Shown in pieces: positions 46,201-61,200 of a stretch of 64,000 bases of DNA. The notes under the pieces were generated by a model. It was not told the origin of the DNA. It saw nothing but the letters and a program-made list of their open reading frames with translations, and made no database searches. Made by a program: the position numbers and the translations under genes. Source of the stretch: Phalacrocorax aristotelis (Eukaryota > Chordata > Aves > Suliformes > Phalacrocoracidae). The stretch lies in contig NC_134280.1 in the NCBI RefSeq assembly GCF_949628215.1, positions 8,071,795 through 8,135,794 on the forward strand, written 5' to 3'. Numbering within the stretch: the first letter of the stretch is position 1; every line of letters starts with the position of its first letter.

Positions 46201-49200
46201 AAGTTGAAGTAATTGAGAAATCAAGACTGGAGTCAGCTCTCGAATTCCGTCTTTCTGCAGCAGACTATGTATACACAGTCCCCATTTGGAATCCTGGAAC
46301 TTTAAATTGCTGTAAGTACTTAAGTTTTAAAACTCTATATTAAGATTAAAGAGCCGTTTCTAACAGGAAGAACATTGGACTACTAGTAGTGTATCTGAAA
46401 AGAAAAATCAGCTAATTGAAAAGATCTTAGGCCCACTACAATTTTATAAGTTAGGATTGGATCAATATAGCTAAAGTTAAGAGAAAACTGCCATTAACTA
46501 CAAGTGTAAACTAGAAATAGTTTTGTACTTACCAAGATGCTCGAATTTCTAGGTTAAGTTTAGCTCTTTGTAATCTTTAGCTGCTATTCAGGCTACCAAT
46601 TTTAGACTTAGGCACTCACAATCGAGAAAATGTCATCAGAAAGCACCACTACACTTCTCATTGTGCATTTAACCCCTTTGTGCCATCAGGCCCTTGTACA
46701 ATACACCGCACTGCAGACGGGAAGGTACCACCACTGTAGATGGCCCAGTCTCCTGTTGCAACAAGGGTAAGACACATGTAGGGGGCCCTGCAGTAAAGGA
46801 AGCTATAGTGTGCTACAACAGTGCAACAAAGAGGTTCAGGATAACAACCTGTTGGTAGCCATGAAATAGGATGTCTGTGCCAAATCCTTGCTTGCTGTAA
46901 GAAAAGAAAAATGGAGATATTAAAGATCTGCACTAACTTGTCAGGTTCATTCCAAAACTAAAGCAGTTTTGCCTTCCAAAAGCACCACCTGGCATTTCCA
47001 CAGAACTGATCTGAATTTAGCTAACTAGCCTTTAAAATAATCTTTTCTGAGGCCATCATGTTCAGTAACTTGAGATGGACCAGCCACTCCATTCACTGAC
47101 CCACCCCCTGTACAGCCCACAGAACAGGTTCCCTTTGCTCATCTACCCGGCAAAGGCCTCGCACAAGAGCGCGCACTCTTCAAGGCACACCTGCTTCCCA
47201 CCCTCGCTTACAGATGATCCCTAGCACCGCCTCGGACTGCAGCGAGGCAGTCAGTAAAGGCCAATTCATAGCACTGTGCAAGTTCTGCTCCTGGAGGGGA
47301 GCAGGCGTGACAGTCAGAGAACACCCCTCCTTCCCACCCCCCAGCACCTCCCCGCAAACAGCCGCATCCCTCTCCCAGACAGAGCCCTACAAGACAGCAA
47401 GCTCCTGAGCTACATGGTAAAAAAATTAAATGAGTTTTCTGCTCCCTCTAGTTAAGAGCACCGTACCCATAACATTATGTTCCACATTTGCTAACCTATG
47501 GCAGAGTTTCAATAGGAAATAACTCCATTTTAGTTACAGTCAGGATGAAAAACCACACAAGACTGCAACGTGCCAGAAGTGACAAGCTAACAACCTAGGC
47601 TGCTACGGCCATCTAGCCCTGACCCCTACCAGTGAAACCCCAACGCTCCTCACTCAGGTAAGAGAACTTACTGTAACATGCATATAATGGAATAGCTGGG
47701 CACAATGGTTTTAACTGAAGATTGACTGCAGCCTTCATTGAATTCTTACTTTGACACTATCACTTGAAATCAGTGCTACCTGCAGAAAGTGTATTGTTGA
47801 ATTTTATGTCAAAGGGAGTATCGTTAAACTTTTATTTTAATAATAATCATCTTTCCACAAAGTTTGAGAAAGACTGCAATGGCTTTAAAATTTATTTTTT
47901 AAAAAAGCATATCTAATAACATGATTTAACTGGACTTCTAACAATTGCCGAGAAGTATAAATCAGATTTGCCTCTATGCCATGCAGCCGAGCAGTGCCAT
48001 AATCTGAGAAGAATTGGTAAGTAGCAAGGTAACAGGATCCGTTCCCACATACAAATCCTACTCATCCATAACAATCTAAAAGGTCAACTGACAATGTGAC
48101 AGTGTTACGCTATAGTACTTAGTTTGCAAACTATAATGGTAGTTGTACGCCAGGTAACCATGGAGTTCAAACTTTCCCTTCCCTCCCATCAAAAAAAAAA
48201 AAGGCAGTATTACCAAAAAAGAACAAGTGAAATGAGACTATCATAACAAAACAAATGAAAATACAGAATGGTTGAGTAAGACTGAAATGGATGTCTTGCT
48301 CTTCATTTTTTCATCAAAGTAATGTTCAAAGGATCTTCAATGATTTCTATATTCTGTAAAGTTACAACACATGTGAATTAAGGGACCGGACCAAGAAGCA
48401 TCTCTACTCTCACTGAAATGTCCCTTTTGAACAAGGAAGAAAAGCAGATGCCAGAAAACTTCTATTTAACATCAGCTTGAAAGTTGAGTAAATCAAAACA
48501 GATACCTGGAAGAAAAGAATCACATCTTGAAACACACATTTTAGCCTCAATCCAAAATTCATGTGCTACATACCTTGCCTATACTACAAGCAGCATAGCA
48601 GCTTTTTAATTTATTTACAGCTAAATCATCATCACTGCCAAAACCAGCAAGCAATTTCAGATCACAGATAAAGCCTATGGTAGTGCAAGGCACAGCCAAA
48701 AATATCCATCCCAAACTCTTCTCTTACATTTAGGACAGCTTTGATTTAGCAGTATCCATAGCTAAAATTAAAGCTAACAAATTTTGCTTCCTGTATTTTG
48801 GTGTTTTATTTCCTCTGTAGCCGTGGAAAGTGCATCTCCAAATTAAAATAATCTTGAAGCAGAGGCTACAACAAGCCAGTAGAGCTATTCTCTTGTAACT
48901 CACAAGTCACAGGACTGATGACAATGATGCCACCGTTAATAATCAGTTTTATATTTTATGATTCAGGAGAGATTTAAAACCCCCACCCTGTCTCACTGCT
49001 GCAGAAGCAACCTAAGGCAGGGGATTATTAAAGCAGTCGTCATGACTTTGAAACAGAACTTGCTGCCCGATATACCTTTCAAATCGCTACTGTCTCCAAG
49101 GAATTCCCAACTCGAAACCAAAATGCTTTTTACTGGGCATAGCCACACAATTCAACTGGTTGCAATTCCAAGATATCCAAGTCTTTTCTTCAACACTAGG

Positions 49201-52200
49201 TTATCTTGGATCTTGAGATAATCATGAAAACGTGACTGTCAAGTCACCCTTAGAAGGGTGGTAGCTGGCTGTGCCTAGGACCCTGACAACATATGTGAGC
49301 ACTCCCCGGAAAGAGGAGGCCGCAGATAAGTCAACATCAGAAGAGAGAAAGCTTGCTGGAGTCCTTCTGAGCAAAAGAAAAAAGGCATGGGCTGTGAATG
49401 GAGCTATGCTGGTGGATGCCCGTTGTATCTGGAAAGGGCTGGAGGAGGCATTCAGGGCTGAGCAGTCCTGGTGGCTTTACATTCTTGAAAGTATTTAAGC
49501 CCTGGGAACAGGCCTGTAAAAGCCTGAGGTGAAAGTTCAGAATGTCAAAGCTGCTTGTAGCAGTGCTGGAGTACAGCTGGTGTTTAAGACCTTTCCACTC
49601 CATTTAGTAGACTAAGATTTATATTTTCCTCATAAGAACACCCTCTGAAAAAGCAGACTCATTCAGATTCATCTCCTCTTCTGCCGCCTTGTCTTTATTG
49701 GCCCAATTTAACCAATGGTAGCTGTGCACGCAGATACTATAGTACGTATGAAGAATTTGACAGTGCAATTTCCACAAGATTAGTAAGGATCATGGGTGTT
49801 CGAGATACCTGATAACCCGTAGAGCAGCGAGAACAATCCTAGAAATCCTTGGGATCCAATCTTCAGTTCCAAAAGAAGGTTGTGTACCAACACAGAAAAA
49901 GGAATGATCGAAGACTTCCCAAGATGGAGGTGAGGATAGATTCCTCCCCTTCAAGTTCCACCAGAAGCAGGCTGGGAACAGACCGATTTTGCACCAGAGC
50001 TTAAGAGGACCACGTCACAAATCTATGGTCTCAGCACTAGGGCAGTCTCAGTGCTGGTCATTTGACTAGCATTCAAGCCAGTAAGGTAGTTTGACACCAG
50101 GAACAGTTTTTGGTTTCTTTTTTCTTTTCTTCTCTCTTCAGTACTGGAGCATCCTTGGAATGGGCACTGAAGCTTGCTGACAGGCCTTCACAGATCCACT
50201 GCCTCCAGATTCCTTACAGGATCTGTGGGATCCTAAGGAATGATGGTCCTGTCTCCTCTTCTCAGTCTCTTGACACTGAGGAAGAATGGTGCAGAAAAAA
50301 GACTGAGCCTACACCATTTTCCTTGTTTACTATACTGACCAAACTGTAAAGATGGAACAATTTCATGAACCCAGGAATCTTTGAAAACCAGAAGGAATAA
50401 TTAGATACCTTACGCCTGAACATCGTAAGTCATTACATAACTATTACATTACTATCCAGTCACCCCTTATCTACAATGATCTGTGTTGTCTAATACTACT
50501 TTGCAGAAAGGCTTTCAATCTTAGAGATGAAGAATTCAACTTTTGTTTTAGTTGTACATTGAAGCAATTACATGTATTTGCACCAATTCTCACTTACTCG
50601 TTCAGCTTTGGCTTTCAGCAATTGATGCTGGCATGCCACCACTAGACTAGACAGTCTTCTGACAAGGACTTTGCTGAATCTTTTGAGCATCATCAACAAA
50701 ACCTGAGGGTTGGTTTTCTTCATTTTGTTTTCATATGGGGTAGCTTACAGGTTAATGCACGTAACAGCGACAGCATAAAGCACATTACCCTAGTTGCACG
50801 ACAACAAAAAGTGATACAGAAAACCAGCCATCCTCTTAGCCACTTAAGTTCAGCCAGCAGAAGTTTTAGCGACCAGGGCATCTTCTCACCACACGGCAAT
50901 TCAGTGCACACACGCTAAGCCAAAACCTTAAGTACACTTGCATACCTCAGCTAACTTTGTTGCCTCTCTTTTAATACTTAAATAGTCAGCCACATCATAT
51001 TCCTCCCTTCATTCTCCCCCAAACATACAGTTGAAAGTTTTAATCATAATAGCCTTGGATAAGCTAATGGCCTTTAGTAAAAAAGGTATCTCTCTGCCTT
51101 CTGAAATAGTGCTTTTTGTCCAAGATGACACATTACCAGAACTGGATGAAGCAACCTTGTATTTCTTTAACTTCTCAGTCAATCTCTTTAGCGCTAAAGG
51201 CTTAACACTGACAAGTCTTAGATATATTTTGAAAGCCTCAGGACTTGATATCTAAGTGTTGCACCTATTCACATTAAAACAACACACTGTCCAATAAATA
51301 AATGTTGAAAGAGAACTAAAATTATACCGCTGGATCTTTCAGTATGTATCACTCTGCCCAAAAGCCCAGCTCTTTATTCACTCAATACATAAGCCTAATG
51401 TTCCATGGCAATTATTCTATACTTGCTTGAATTGCATGCATGACTACAGATTTCATGCTCAATGTTTTTAATTTATGGATTTTTTTTTTTTTTTTTTTTA
51501 ACATGAGTACTCAAACCTTGTGTTCACAGCCTATACCACCCCTAGGAGGGGCATATGCTGACAGGAATTCCATTTGCATACACACATACTAAGGAATACA
51601 CCTACTCCAGTGAGCGGTTTTCAAGTATCAGATGTATTACATGCACTTTGTACCAGTCCCTCAGGTACATGGATTTTCAGCCCTCACTGGAGCCTTCAGA
51701 TTTTAAGACTTAGTATAATTTTGAATTCTAAGTGTTTTGCTAAGCTGTGCTGACGTTAAATACTAGCTTTAAAATATCAAATTTTAAAAAGTAGCACGTA
51801 CCTTCAAGGTATGAATTTTGTCAGTACACAAAAGTAGCATACAAAATACACAGGAAAAAGCTGAACTGTCTTAGAGTGGTATCTACCCTTGACTAACAGA
51901 AATATAGCTTGCATAGCAGCATGCCTTTCATCTTCTAGGCTCAAGTCAAATACACTGGCTAATGTGGAAATCCTGATGCAGCTACAATACTGCCTGCCAC
52001 CCTTCCCCACAGCCCCAGGTACTAAGCAGAAGTGCTGGGGTTCACGCAAGACAGTGACATACATGCTCACGTTTATATTTACCAACAGCTAAGAAAATCC
52101 AAAGCAAAATCCTACAGAGCTACCGATGCAGACTATGGACATGTCAGGTGCAATTAGAGTTATGCACCAAGTCACAACCAAATCTGGACGGAAAGCAAGG

Positions 52201-55200
52201 AATAATTATCTTACAGCAACAAAAGCAATAAAGCTACTTTATATGCAAATACGTTACACACAGCACCAGTCATACTAGAATCAAACTCTGAAGACGCTAT
52301 ACCAGTAAGCTACTTTAAAAGGAGAAAGGAGAGAGACTTCCCTTTCAAAGATCAACTTTAATTCTAGAGTTACTACAACACAGATCTAGTTAACATGATT
52401 AAGTTGCACCTAACTTTCCTATATTTTATAGGGAAAAAAACCCAAAGAATTTTGAAGCACTTAACTTTGCATTTTTCAGTGCAGCAACAGCTGATGACTA
52501 CAGTATAACAACCATGGTCTAATTGTTTCCAAATAGTTTTTAATTGAGGAACATAATTAGGGTGAAAAGCTTATTTTAGGTGCTTTTACAACTGATACCT
52601 AATTTTTTCATCCTCCATCTTATGAGAGGATTTTTTCCTCTCTTTACAGCTCCAAAGGAAACGAATATAAGAACTAAAGGTGTGCCAAGATTCAACCAAA
52701 AATACTAAAGAACACACCAGGCTTCTAGCTAGAGTCACATTAACGAGCTGCACACAAGTTAGAGGACATGATCGTTGAACAAAAGGTTTGGGGTTTTGTG
52801 CTATCATCCAAAACAAATAACTACACCCTGCTCCAGAAAAAGAACTAGTCACATATTGAAGTAGTCACACGTGATAGCAGACCTGCTATGCACTCTCTAT
52901 CTGCTAGGCAGGCAGCCAGGATTAGCCACCAACCAATATGCAGACTAAACTGTACTTCAGAGTCAAATCAGCCCAGAACAATACTAAGTCATTGGCTATT
53001 CAGTTTTCCACTACGTTAGTTGTTCTGTATTTAATGCTTCTGTATTTAAGAAAACACAGAACAGACATTATTAAAATCAAAGGTAATAAGCAAGCAAAAC
53101 GTGATGAAGGACAGAGAACTGGACTCTTTAGCAGACTCTAAAAGTCAAGATCAAGCTTTTGGTAATTAGCTTTAAACAAACTCTGTGGATAACATGAGAC
53201 AAAACATCCCTGTCAAATTTTACTAGAAAGGTAAAAAAGGACTTACAGAAGCAGTTAAAAGTCACTGACCTCTCACTAATTGCGTACATTTCACAACATC
53301 TGTGTGCGGATGTTCAATGGTAATCTCAAAACCTGAAGAGTTAAGAATACGTTTTAGAACTATAAGTTTCCATCTGTCAAATACAAACCCCCAATCCCTT
53401 TCCTTTCCCCACAGACCTAAAACACTTGCTAAACCTTTGCACTGAAGCTCAACGTTGTTTAACTGCCTTTTATTCCACACTTTTTCATGTTCTGGAACAG
53501 TAGATGGTGTAGCCACTTCAAGATCCATTGGTAAAACATTCCTTCAGTAACTCAAGTCGTAAAGATATATATTTACTTGGGAAGTTACCGTATTTTTAAA
53601 GTCGAACCTATCTGAACAGTTTCTAGTACTTCAGTAAGTCAGTAAAAGCTGTATTACTGACACAAATACAAATGTGTGCACGCGCACCTTATTTATTGAT
53701 TTCTGGGATGTAAAAATGTTGCACCTACGAAATTACACGTTAAGTGAATTTGTAGGTCCATGACTTAAGAACCCTTTCTTTGTTTATGATGCCATTTTAA
53801 GAATTAGGTCACTACTGTTAACTTTTTTTAAAAAGAAACAGTATACTCAAAGTGGTATTTAAGAATATCTGAGTAAGTCAGTGTTCTCAGGCCTGCTAGC
53901 TGTAATTTTCTCTATGTTACTTTAAAGTCAAAAAAGTTTCTTATCAGAACATTCTGTTTCAAATTTTGGAATCACCTGAATCCATTAAATGGTTACACTA
54001 CGACTCGTGATGTTCAGAGATAGTATCCCTGCTCAGTTACAGAATGTTCTTCTATTGAAAGGCAAAATGGGGAGGAGCACTTGGTATAAAGCTCTTCCCA
54101 ACTGCCTCAGAACACATGTACAGTATAAAACATTACCTTACATGAATATCAGCCTAGTTACTAATTTGGGGTAAAATCTGTTTGGAAAGATATACATTTC
54201 TACCCCATCAAACTGTCAGGAACATCTATTTCACATGTATAGATATGCTTTTTTTTCCCTCCAAATTGAACACAACAGAACTGCTAATACAAAACTAAAT
54301 TCACAAGTCAGAAGTTGTATACAAAACCAGTAAAATTCTAGTGTCCCAATAGCACATCAAAAATGCAGTTACTTGGGTCCCTTTACTTCTTCATGGTAGG
54401 TTGGCTGCACAGGAGATACTTAGAAAGACATACCTAAAGTTTGAAGCATTATTGTTTCAAGTATAACCAGCTCTTGGGCTTGCTGAAGGTATGCCTGAAA
54501 CAAATAAGCGAACAGGTCAAGACGTAGCTATTGTCTCAAAATTTTAATTATATGCTTCCAATTTTAATACTGGTACTAGCAACAAGTTAAGACCACTACC
54601 CAAGTCAGTCAGAACTGACAACTCTGAACATGTCACTGTAGTAATACTTCCTTCTACCAGTATAAGCGTTACTGCAAATGCAGTTATACCAGCCTAACCA
54701 TCTTTCACAGTAGATTTACTTAGTCTGGATCTCATATAATCTACTCCAGCAAAGCATTTTTGGGAGGAGGGGATGCTGTAAGAATGACAAAGGCTTGCCA
54801 GTACAAATCAACTCAAATATCTCTAGGCAGGTAATCCATTTTACAGGTACTTTAAAATACAGCTGGAGATACTCAGCTGGCCTGGGTTAAGCTAGCTTAA
54901 GCTTGTGGGCTCAAGCGCACATATATATACACACACACACACACACACTCCTCCACAAGTCATTCCAAGAACTGGGAGCACAGCAAAGGTGCCCACTTTT
55001 ACACGTCAGCTGAGGTCCAGCAGGGTATAACTAGCTCAGCCTGACCTTCAAGCTGAACAAGTCTGGTGCACTTCCACCATACTTCCTTGTATGTTTGGTT
55101 TCAGGAAGACTTATCTCAGGAAAGAAAACATGAACTATAAAGTAGATGGAAGCTGTACGAACTCTGGCAAATGAAAGGAAGGCCAATGTATAGCAGAGGC

Positions 55201-58200
55201 AGCAGCTGCCAGCTGTACTGCATCCTTTAAAACAGAACACGGACAACAGTGCACAGTGAGCCTCTGGTTGAAGAAAACACACAGTGCCCTGAGCTCCTCT
55301 CTGTGCAAACCGTGTGACTTATGGAACCACGCATGAAACCTCTTATTTAACATCTAGTCTGGTCTTCTACTCTGCATGCAGAAGTCTTAAAAATAATGCA
55401 AGTTCAAGATGGATCAATTTCTTCAAATTTCATCACACAAATATTTGAGCTTTTAATAAGTTATATTAAGTAATACAAAAGGCTTAAATGGTGTAAAAAC
55501 ATAAGTTTTTTCTAGTTTGCAGACAGCGATAATCCAGCAAAGACAACGTAAGAGATCATTAGATGAAGCGTCATGTGATTATCTTTAAAACCATGACTTC
55601 CACCTACATCACTCTTTGTATCCAGTTGTGGCTCTTGAGGATGAAGACAGGCATGTGCTACTTTAATAACATGTTCGAGTTTCCGTGGCTGTTCTTCCAC
55701 TTTTGCAGCCAAAAACAATGCCGTAGGAGATATTATCTGAAGAAGAAAAACATACATGTATTTTTAAACTTTTTTACAAGTAGGACTTTAATTTTTAGGG
55801 AGAGTCTAAACTGGTAGTTAGAAAAGATTTTAAACAGTTCTGAAACCATGCAAGGCAACAAAAATAACTCATCATGTTTTATTCTATAACTGATTTAATC
55901 CCCTCAGCAGCATAGGGAAGGAGTAACAAATGCATTTGTGAGTAAGAAGTCTGAGGTCAAGCTAATTCTAGTTTGACATAAAAAGAATAGATTGGGTCCA
56001 GAAGATTTAGTCACACTAGAACAGGCTCTTTCAATTCAAGTATACTTTGTGAGAAAGTTCATCCGATTTCCTGCGCAGTAGTGAGCCATTACACCATCTT
56101 TTCAGTAAAAGTCAAAACAGCTGCTGACAAGTTCTGCTAGCATTTGATTCTCCTAAAATGCAAGGAACTTTGCAGAGAACTTTAAGGAAAACAGCTTGTT
56201 ATATAAACACAGGTTGTATACGTAAAAGCTGACTCTTCCAAACTTTTCTTTATACCCAGCAGTATCTAGTGAACAAAGTACAAGGATTCACAAAACAGCA
56301 GTTACACCAAATGTCAGTAAAGACTATAAATCATGTTTACAGATGAAGTTTTTCATAAGACCCCAGGTGTCATAAGCTAGCAGCAAAGCACCCATTCGCA
56401 GTTCAGGATCACCTAGGAGTTAGCTATGAAATAAGAGTTTTAGTGCCAGTTATCAGCTAGAATGACTGACATATCTATGTACAGACCATAAGTTACTTAA
56501 AAGAATCAGGGTCCTCTTTGTATGCAATGCTGGCCACGTCAAACATGAATTAAAACAGCAGCAGCAATCTTCATGTAGACATTAGCAGATTAAATTGGTT
56601 AAAATTAAGCCACTATAAAGCATTTATTCAGAGACTGAAACAGCTGCTAGTTGAACATTTAATTAATGCATGGTGCAAGCAGTGCAGGTATTGGATTTCT
56701 CATTCAATGCCCAAGCAGAAATAGGCTGAATGAAGTGAATGGCAGCCAGTTCCCCCTAAAGGGAGGAGGTTTTTTGGTTAACAGGTAGCCCTTTGTTATG
56801 TCAAAATAAAGCATTTGGTATGAAATTGACAATATAGTAAAAATTGCAATAAACTAATCAGAATCGAACATCTAAGCGATTACCTATGACATTTCAGGAG
56901 CTTTACAGTGTATCGAGGGAGTATTTTGTGCCTCCTTCAACCACTTTGAAATGTCCACTTGGATCTTACGTAAAACTCTTAAGTGCAGACTTGAGGAAAA
57001 CTGACACCCTGGGAAGGCGATACCCTTTGACGCATAGAAATGTGCCACAAAGAAATCTAGTATTCTAGAAGAAAAAAAACCAAACCACCCAAAACAAGTC
57101 ACAGGGAGCAAATTCTTCCACAACAGCGACAAAAAAACTGCTTTCTTTACAAGAAGCTTGTATCCAGGATCACACAATTCCCCTCCCCCCACCCCCTTTA
57201 AAAAAAAAAAATTTTAAACAAACCAAACAGATAGTCAGGAACCTGTAGCAGTGCCTTACTGCTGGGCTGATGAAGAACAAAAGCAACTGCACTGTGAGCA
57301 ATGAACTGTTGCTCCCTGCTGTTCCCCCCCTCCCTCTAGCCTTACCATCCCCACCCAAGCATCACACGCTTATCCCCAAGTACCCGCATTCAGACCTTAC
57401 AGCTTTTCTAGCTTTGTGTACAAGTTTAATTCAAATATATCCTAACACAAGGTCTCTTTCTACATAGTTTGTGGGTATAGTTGCACATTGATGGAATCTT
57501 CACAATTTACCTTTCTGAAAAAATCAATTTCCAACAATTACCGTGACTGAAAATATCTACATTTCACAGAGACATTCTTCGAACCAAGTCACCAATAAAA
57601 TAATCAGCAAGTTCTCGCCATTATTCTATGTCTGACTGCAGTCAAGTTTTACTTCACTCCAAAAAAGCACCTTCTTCATCAGGCTGACTTCAGGACATCT
57701 TCTAATGTACTGAAAAAGATCAGTTCTGACCAAGAAGTCTCCACACAATTCCTGATCTCCAAGACCTTACATAAAACACAGTTCTGGAGGCTGATTTAAG
57801 CCAAACTGATTAACTGGCATTTAACTCTGGTTCATCAGAAATCTAGGTACGCCCCAATTATTTACTTCCTTAAAAAAAAGTATTGGCTTCTGGTCAAAGA
57901 ATTTCAGGTCTCTGTCTTGTCTGGGACTAGGGCTCTCATTCCCAGTTTAGAGCAGGTCAGTATTTTTGTCTCCCTTGGTATTTATTCAGGAAAATAGACA
58001 TCCTAATAAAAATTCAGACCCAGCATGCACACATTCTTCAGTGAAGACAACACACCCTGCTAAGTGTATAACCGGCAAAGTTACTCAAATGCTTGCGTTC
58101 ATTTCCAGTTCTCAAAAATGGCAGAAAAAGCGAAGTAGAACAAAAAAGCAAAATTAAAGACACAGACTTGGCAAAGCTGTAAGCTTCCTATAAATCTTCA

Positions 58201-61200
58201 TTTGCCATACAACAAAATTTAAACAAGTTATCTACCACGTACCCAAAATGCTTTAAGACTTTAAGAAATATCTTCACAAGGAGACATCTGATTTATGAAA
58301 TTAAATCCCATTTTTGTACTAGCTGAGATTCTCAGAAACAAAGTCCCACTGAAATAGAAAAACCCAAATGTAAGAGCCTTATTAGCACAGTCCAAGAGCA
58401 TTATGCAGCTAGTTTTATTGGTAAATGTGGTACAAGTCCTTCTTCACTGAAAAAGTACAAGACATATTGGAAAAAAACAGCGATGCTACAATGAAGGCAT
58501 TCGGGATAGTCTCAGAATACTTCTGCAGCATGCACATAGTTTTCTGAGAACTCCTCTCCCTTTTAATGCCAATATTAGTATATGTTTAGACTTGATACAA
58601 ATTAGCTTAAGACATAAAGCGGTTCCAGTCTATGAAGAGGTGTTTCAAGCGTGAACACACACAGAGTTACAAGTTTGGTTTTTATCATCATAAGCAGGAG
58701 CTCACATTGCAAAAACACAGCAGTATGTTAAACTGCAAGATTAAAACAGAAATGAAGTGACCAAAACAGCCTCGCTAAAGCTTGGTGCATATTATGCAAA
58801 GTTCTTAAAACTTTCATAACTGAAGTTAACAGTTTAATACTGCAATTTGGACAGGGGACAAGAGACAGGAAGGGAACAGAGGACTGGGAAACAAAAAAAT
58901 CCCTCCACACAACTCACTCACTTTAGGGAAAAAATTCTTCCTGCAGCCTTCTTCAGCCACTGTGCATGTCACACAGAAAACCCCTTGACACCATCGAGTA
59001 TATTTTCAACTGCTTCTGGTATGCCACATGGCATGTAAGGATTATATTTAAAAATACGGCTATCATTCAGATTCCTTACCCCTCGTTTCCAGCATACCAA
59101 GGATTTTTCCCACTTCTCTGTTCTTAAAATCACCATGTACTGAAGAATAAACCTCTAAAAGAGGTATTCGCTATATAGTAATATCAAACACACCAAGTAC
59201 TACAGGAACGGGATTTCCAGAAGAATTTTAATTTTCAAGATATTTTAAAGTATAATAGCCAGGCTAGTATTTCCTATGAAGAGCCAGCAAGTTCCCTCCC
59301 CACCCTGATATTAGAACTGACTAACTTTATGTTACTATGTCCTGGTCAACAGTAATGTAGAAGGAATAATTTGTACTGCTGCTGAGGAGATTCATAGTAG
59401 TTCCTGAAACATCATTTGCATGGCTAGGGAAAATTAGTAGTCAGGGTACCCCATTCTGCTTACCAGGGTAAAGCAAGTTTCCACCCTGTTACTGGGGCAC
59501 AGCAACCTTGCAAGGTCTTAACCTGCTTTGATTGCAACATCAAAACCTCAACATCATCTTCTTTGCACCTAAATGTATGTACTTTGTAGATAATCCATAG
59601 CAATTCAAAAGTGACTTGCTAACCCACAGTAACTGTGCAAAAACAAGGATATTTGGTCATCGGAGCAGTAAACGTAATACACTCAAAATGAATGGAGACT
59701 ACATTAACAGATACATGCCACCCCTGTGGCTCTACAGATTGAGGACACTGTTGGGAAATCCGTTTACTATTCACAGTTGACTCAATCTTAAAAGCCTGAC
59801 ATATTGTTTAGCAGTAAATTCTATTGAAAGGGGGAAAAAAAAAAAAAAGAATTAAGACAACAGCTATTCACTAAATGAGCTTCCACTAGAATACCTGTTT
59901 ATACACAATGAAGTGCATGCGACTTACACAGAGGATGTGTATTTGTATAAACTAGCAATTATACATAGCAATAAATATGCAAGTGTTTATTACTTGACTA
60001 AAAACATCAACCTACCAATAAAGCAAGAAAACAAAGGCTACATTTTTTCAGCAGGAGATCATGAGGCATTCTGACTAATGGCCATCTAATTTTCTAGGCC
60101 CAGCCTTCAGATTCCTTCTTGCCATGGCTAAACATTGCTACATGCACACAACAATACTTGACATATACTCCATATACCATAGAAAATTTTAGCTAGGTCT
60201 TAGTTTCAAGACTGCTACTACCTTACTATTTCATTTCTGAGGGTTAGTTTCTTGCAGTGGATAAATATTGTTACATTTTTTTAGCTTGCCAAGTACTCTG
60301 GAGATTTGAGATTAAGTATTTATTACAGTCCTTGGCTTTTGCTTGCTCTACAGAGCGCCTGCCAGATGGTTTGGGAGTATTTTAGAAGTGACTCACATAC
60401 ACTTGGACACCGCCCCCTTTACCCTATAGGAAAATAAGTAAGAAAATGCATTTGCCCATCGGTGCGCACACGAAGCTGCTGCCTGGCCTTATGCTCATCA
60501 AGAACAACAGAAAGTGATTCAGCAGGAATCAATATTACTGAGTACTAACTTGCAGCACACTTGCCTCTCTTATTTGAACACTATTACCTGAGAATTAACT
60601 GAACAATACACTCCCCCCGCCCCATAACAGTTGCAGTGTCCATTATATTCAGCCCTTACATAGCTTATTTGTGAATTTTAAGATTCATATATATAACTTA
60701 AGGCATAGTTTTCATAACAAGGGCACCATATATCCAAGCACTACTGTGCTTCCAGTTCCAAGTGACTGGTATTTTCCAGTGTCTGGTGAAAACTCAAAGA
60801 CAGCAGCTAAAGAGCCTCTTGCTACCTAAATCTATCCTAGATTACCAGATGACAGTACAAACACTAATCCAGCAAGCGACGTATTAAACACAAGCCCCAG
60901 CTACAGCAGCTCTACGCAGAGTGACCTCTCCATTCTAAGCAGCTCTACCCAGTTTATCAAGTCCACAAACCATCCACAGTCACAGAAAACTCTGGATGCC
61001 TCACCAGCCGCTCTTCCACCAGCTAGAGGTTACTGCTCCGTGGGCAGGTATGCCGAGGGGAGAAAAACGGAACAACTGTTTTATTGCCTTCGCTTCATAT
61101 AGTACAGAAACACTTTCAAAGGGCATATTCCATCACAAAGCTTCCTGGAACTTGCTTCTCACCTGCGCTATTCTTGCTCTAAAACTAGAAAACTGTTTAC

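Larger units (their letters stand above)
43547..53269 (-). other. CCNT2: CCNT2 introns 5-7
   Basis: Intron 7 (45357-43547), intron 6 (46848-45522) and the 6.4-kb intron 5 (53269-46895), apart from exons 6 and 7. They are AT-rich, with a 20-base T run at about 51480-51499. The part near 49.26-50.35 kb is less AT-rich and may be an old insertion, but I could not assign it to any family. No other gene was recognised. Confidence 0.6.
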
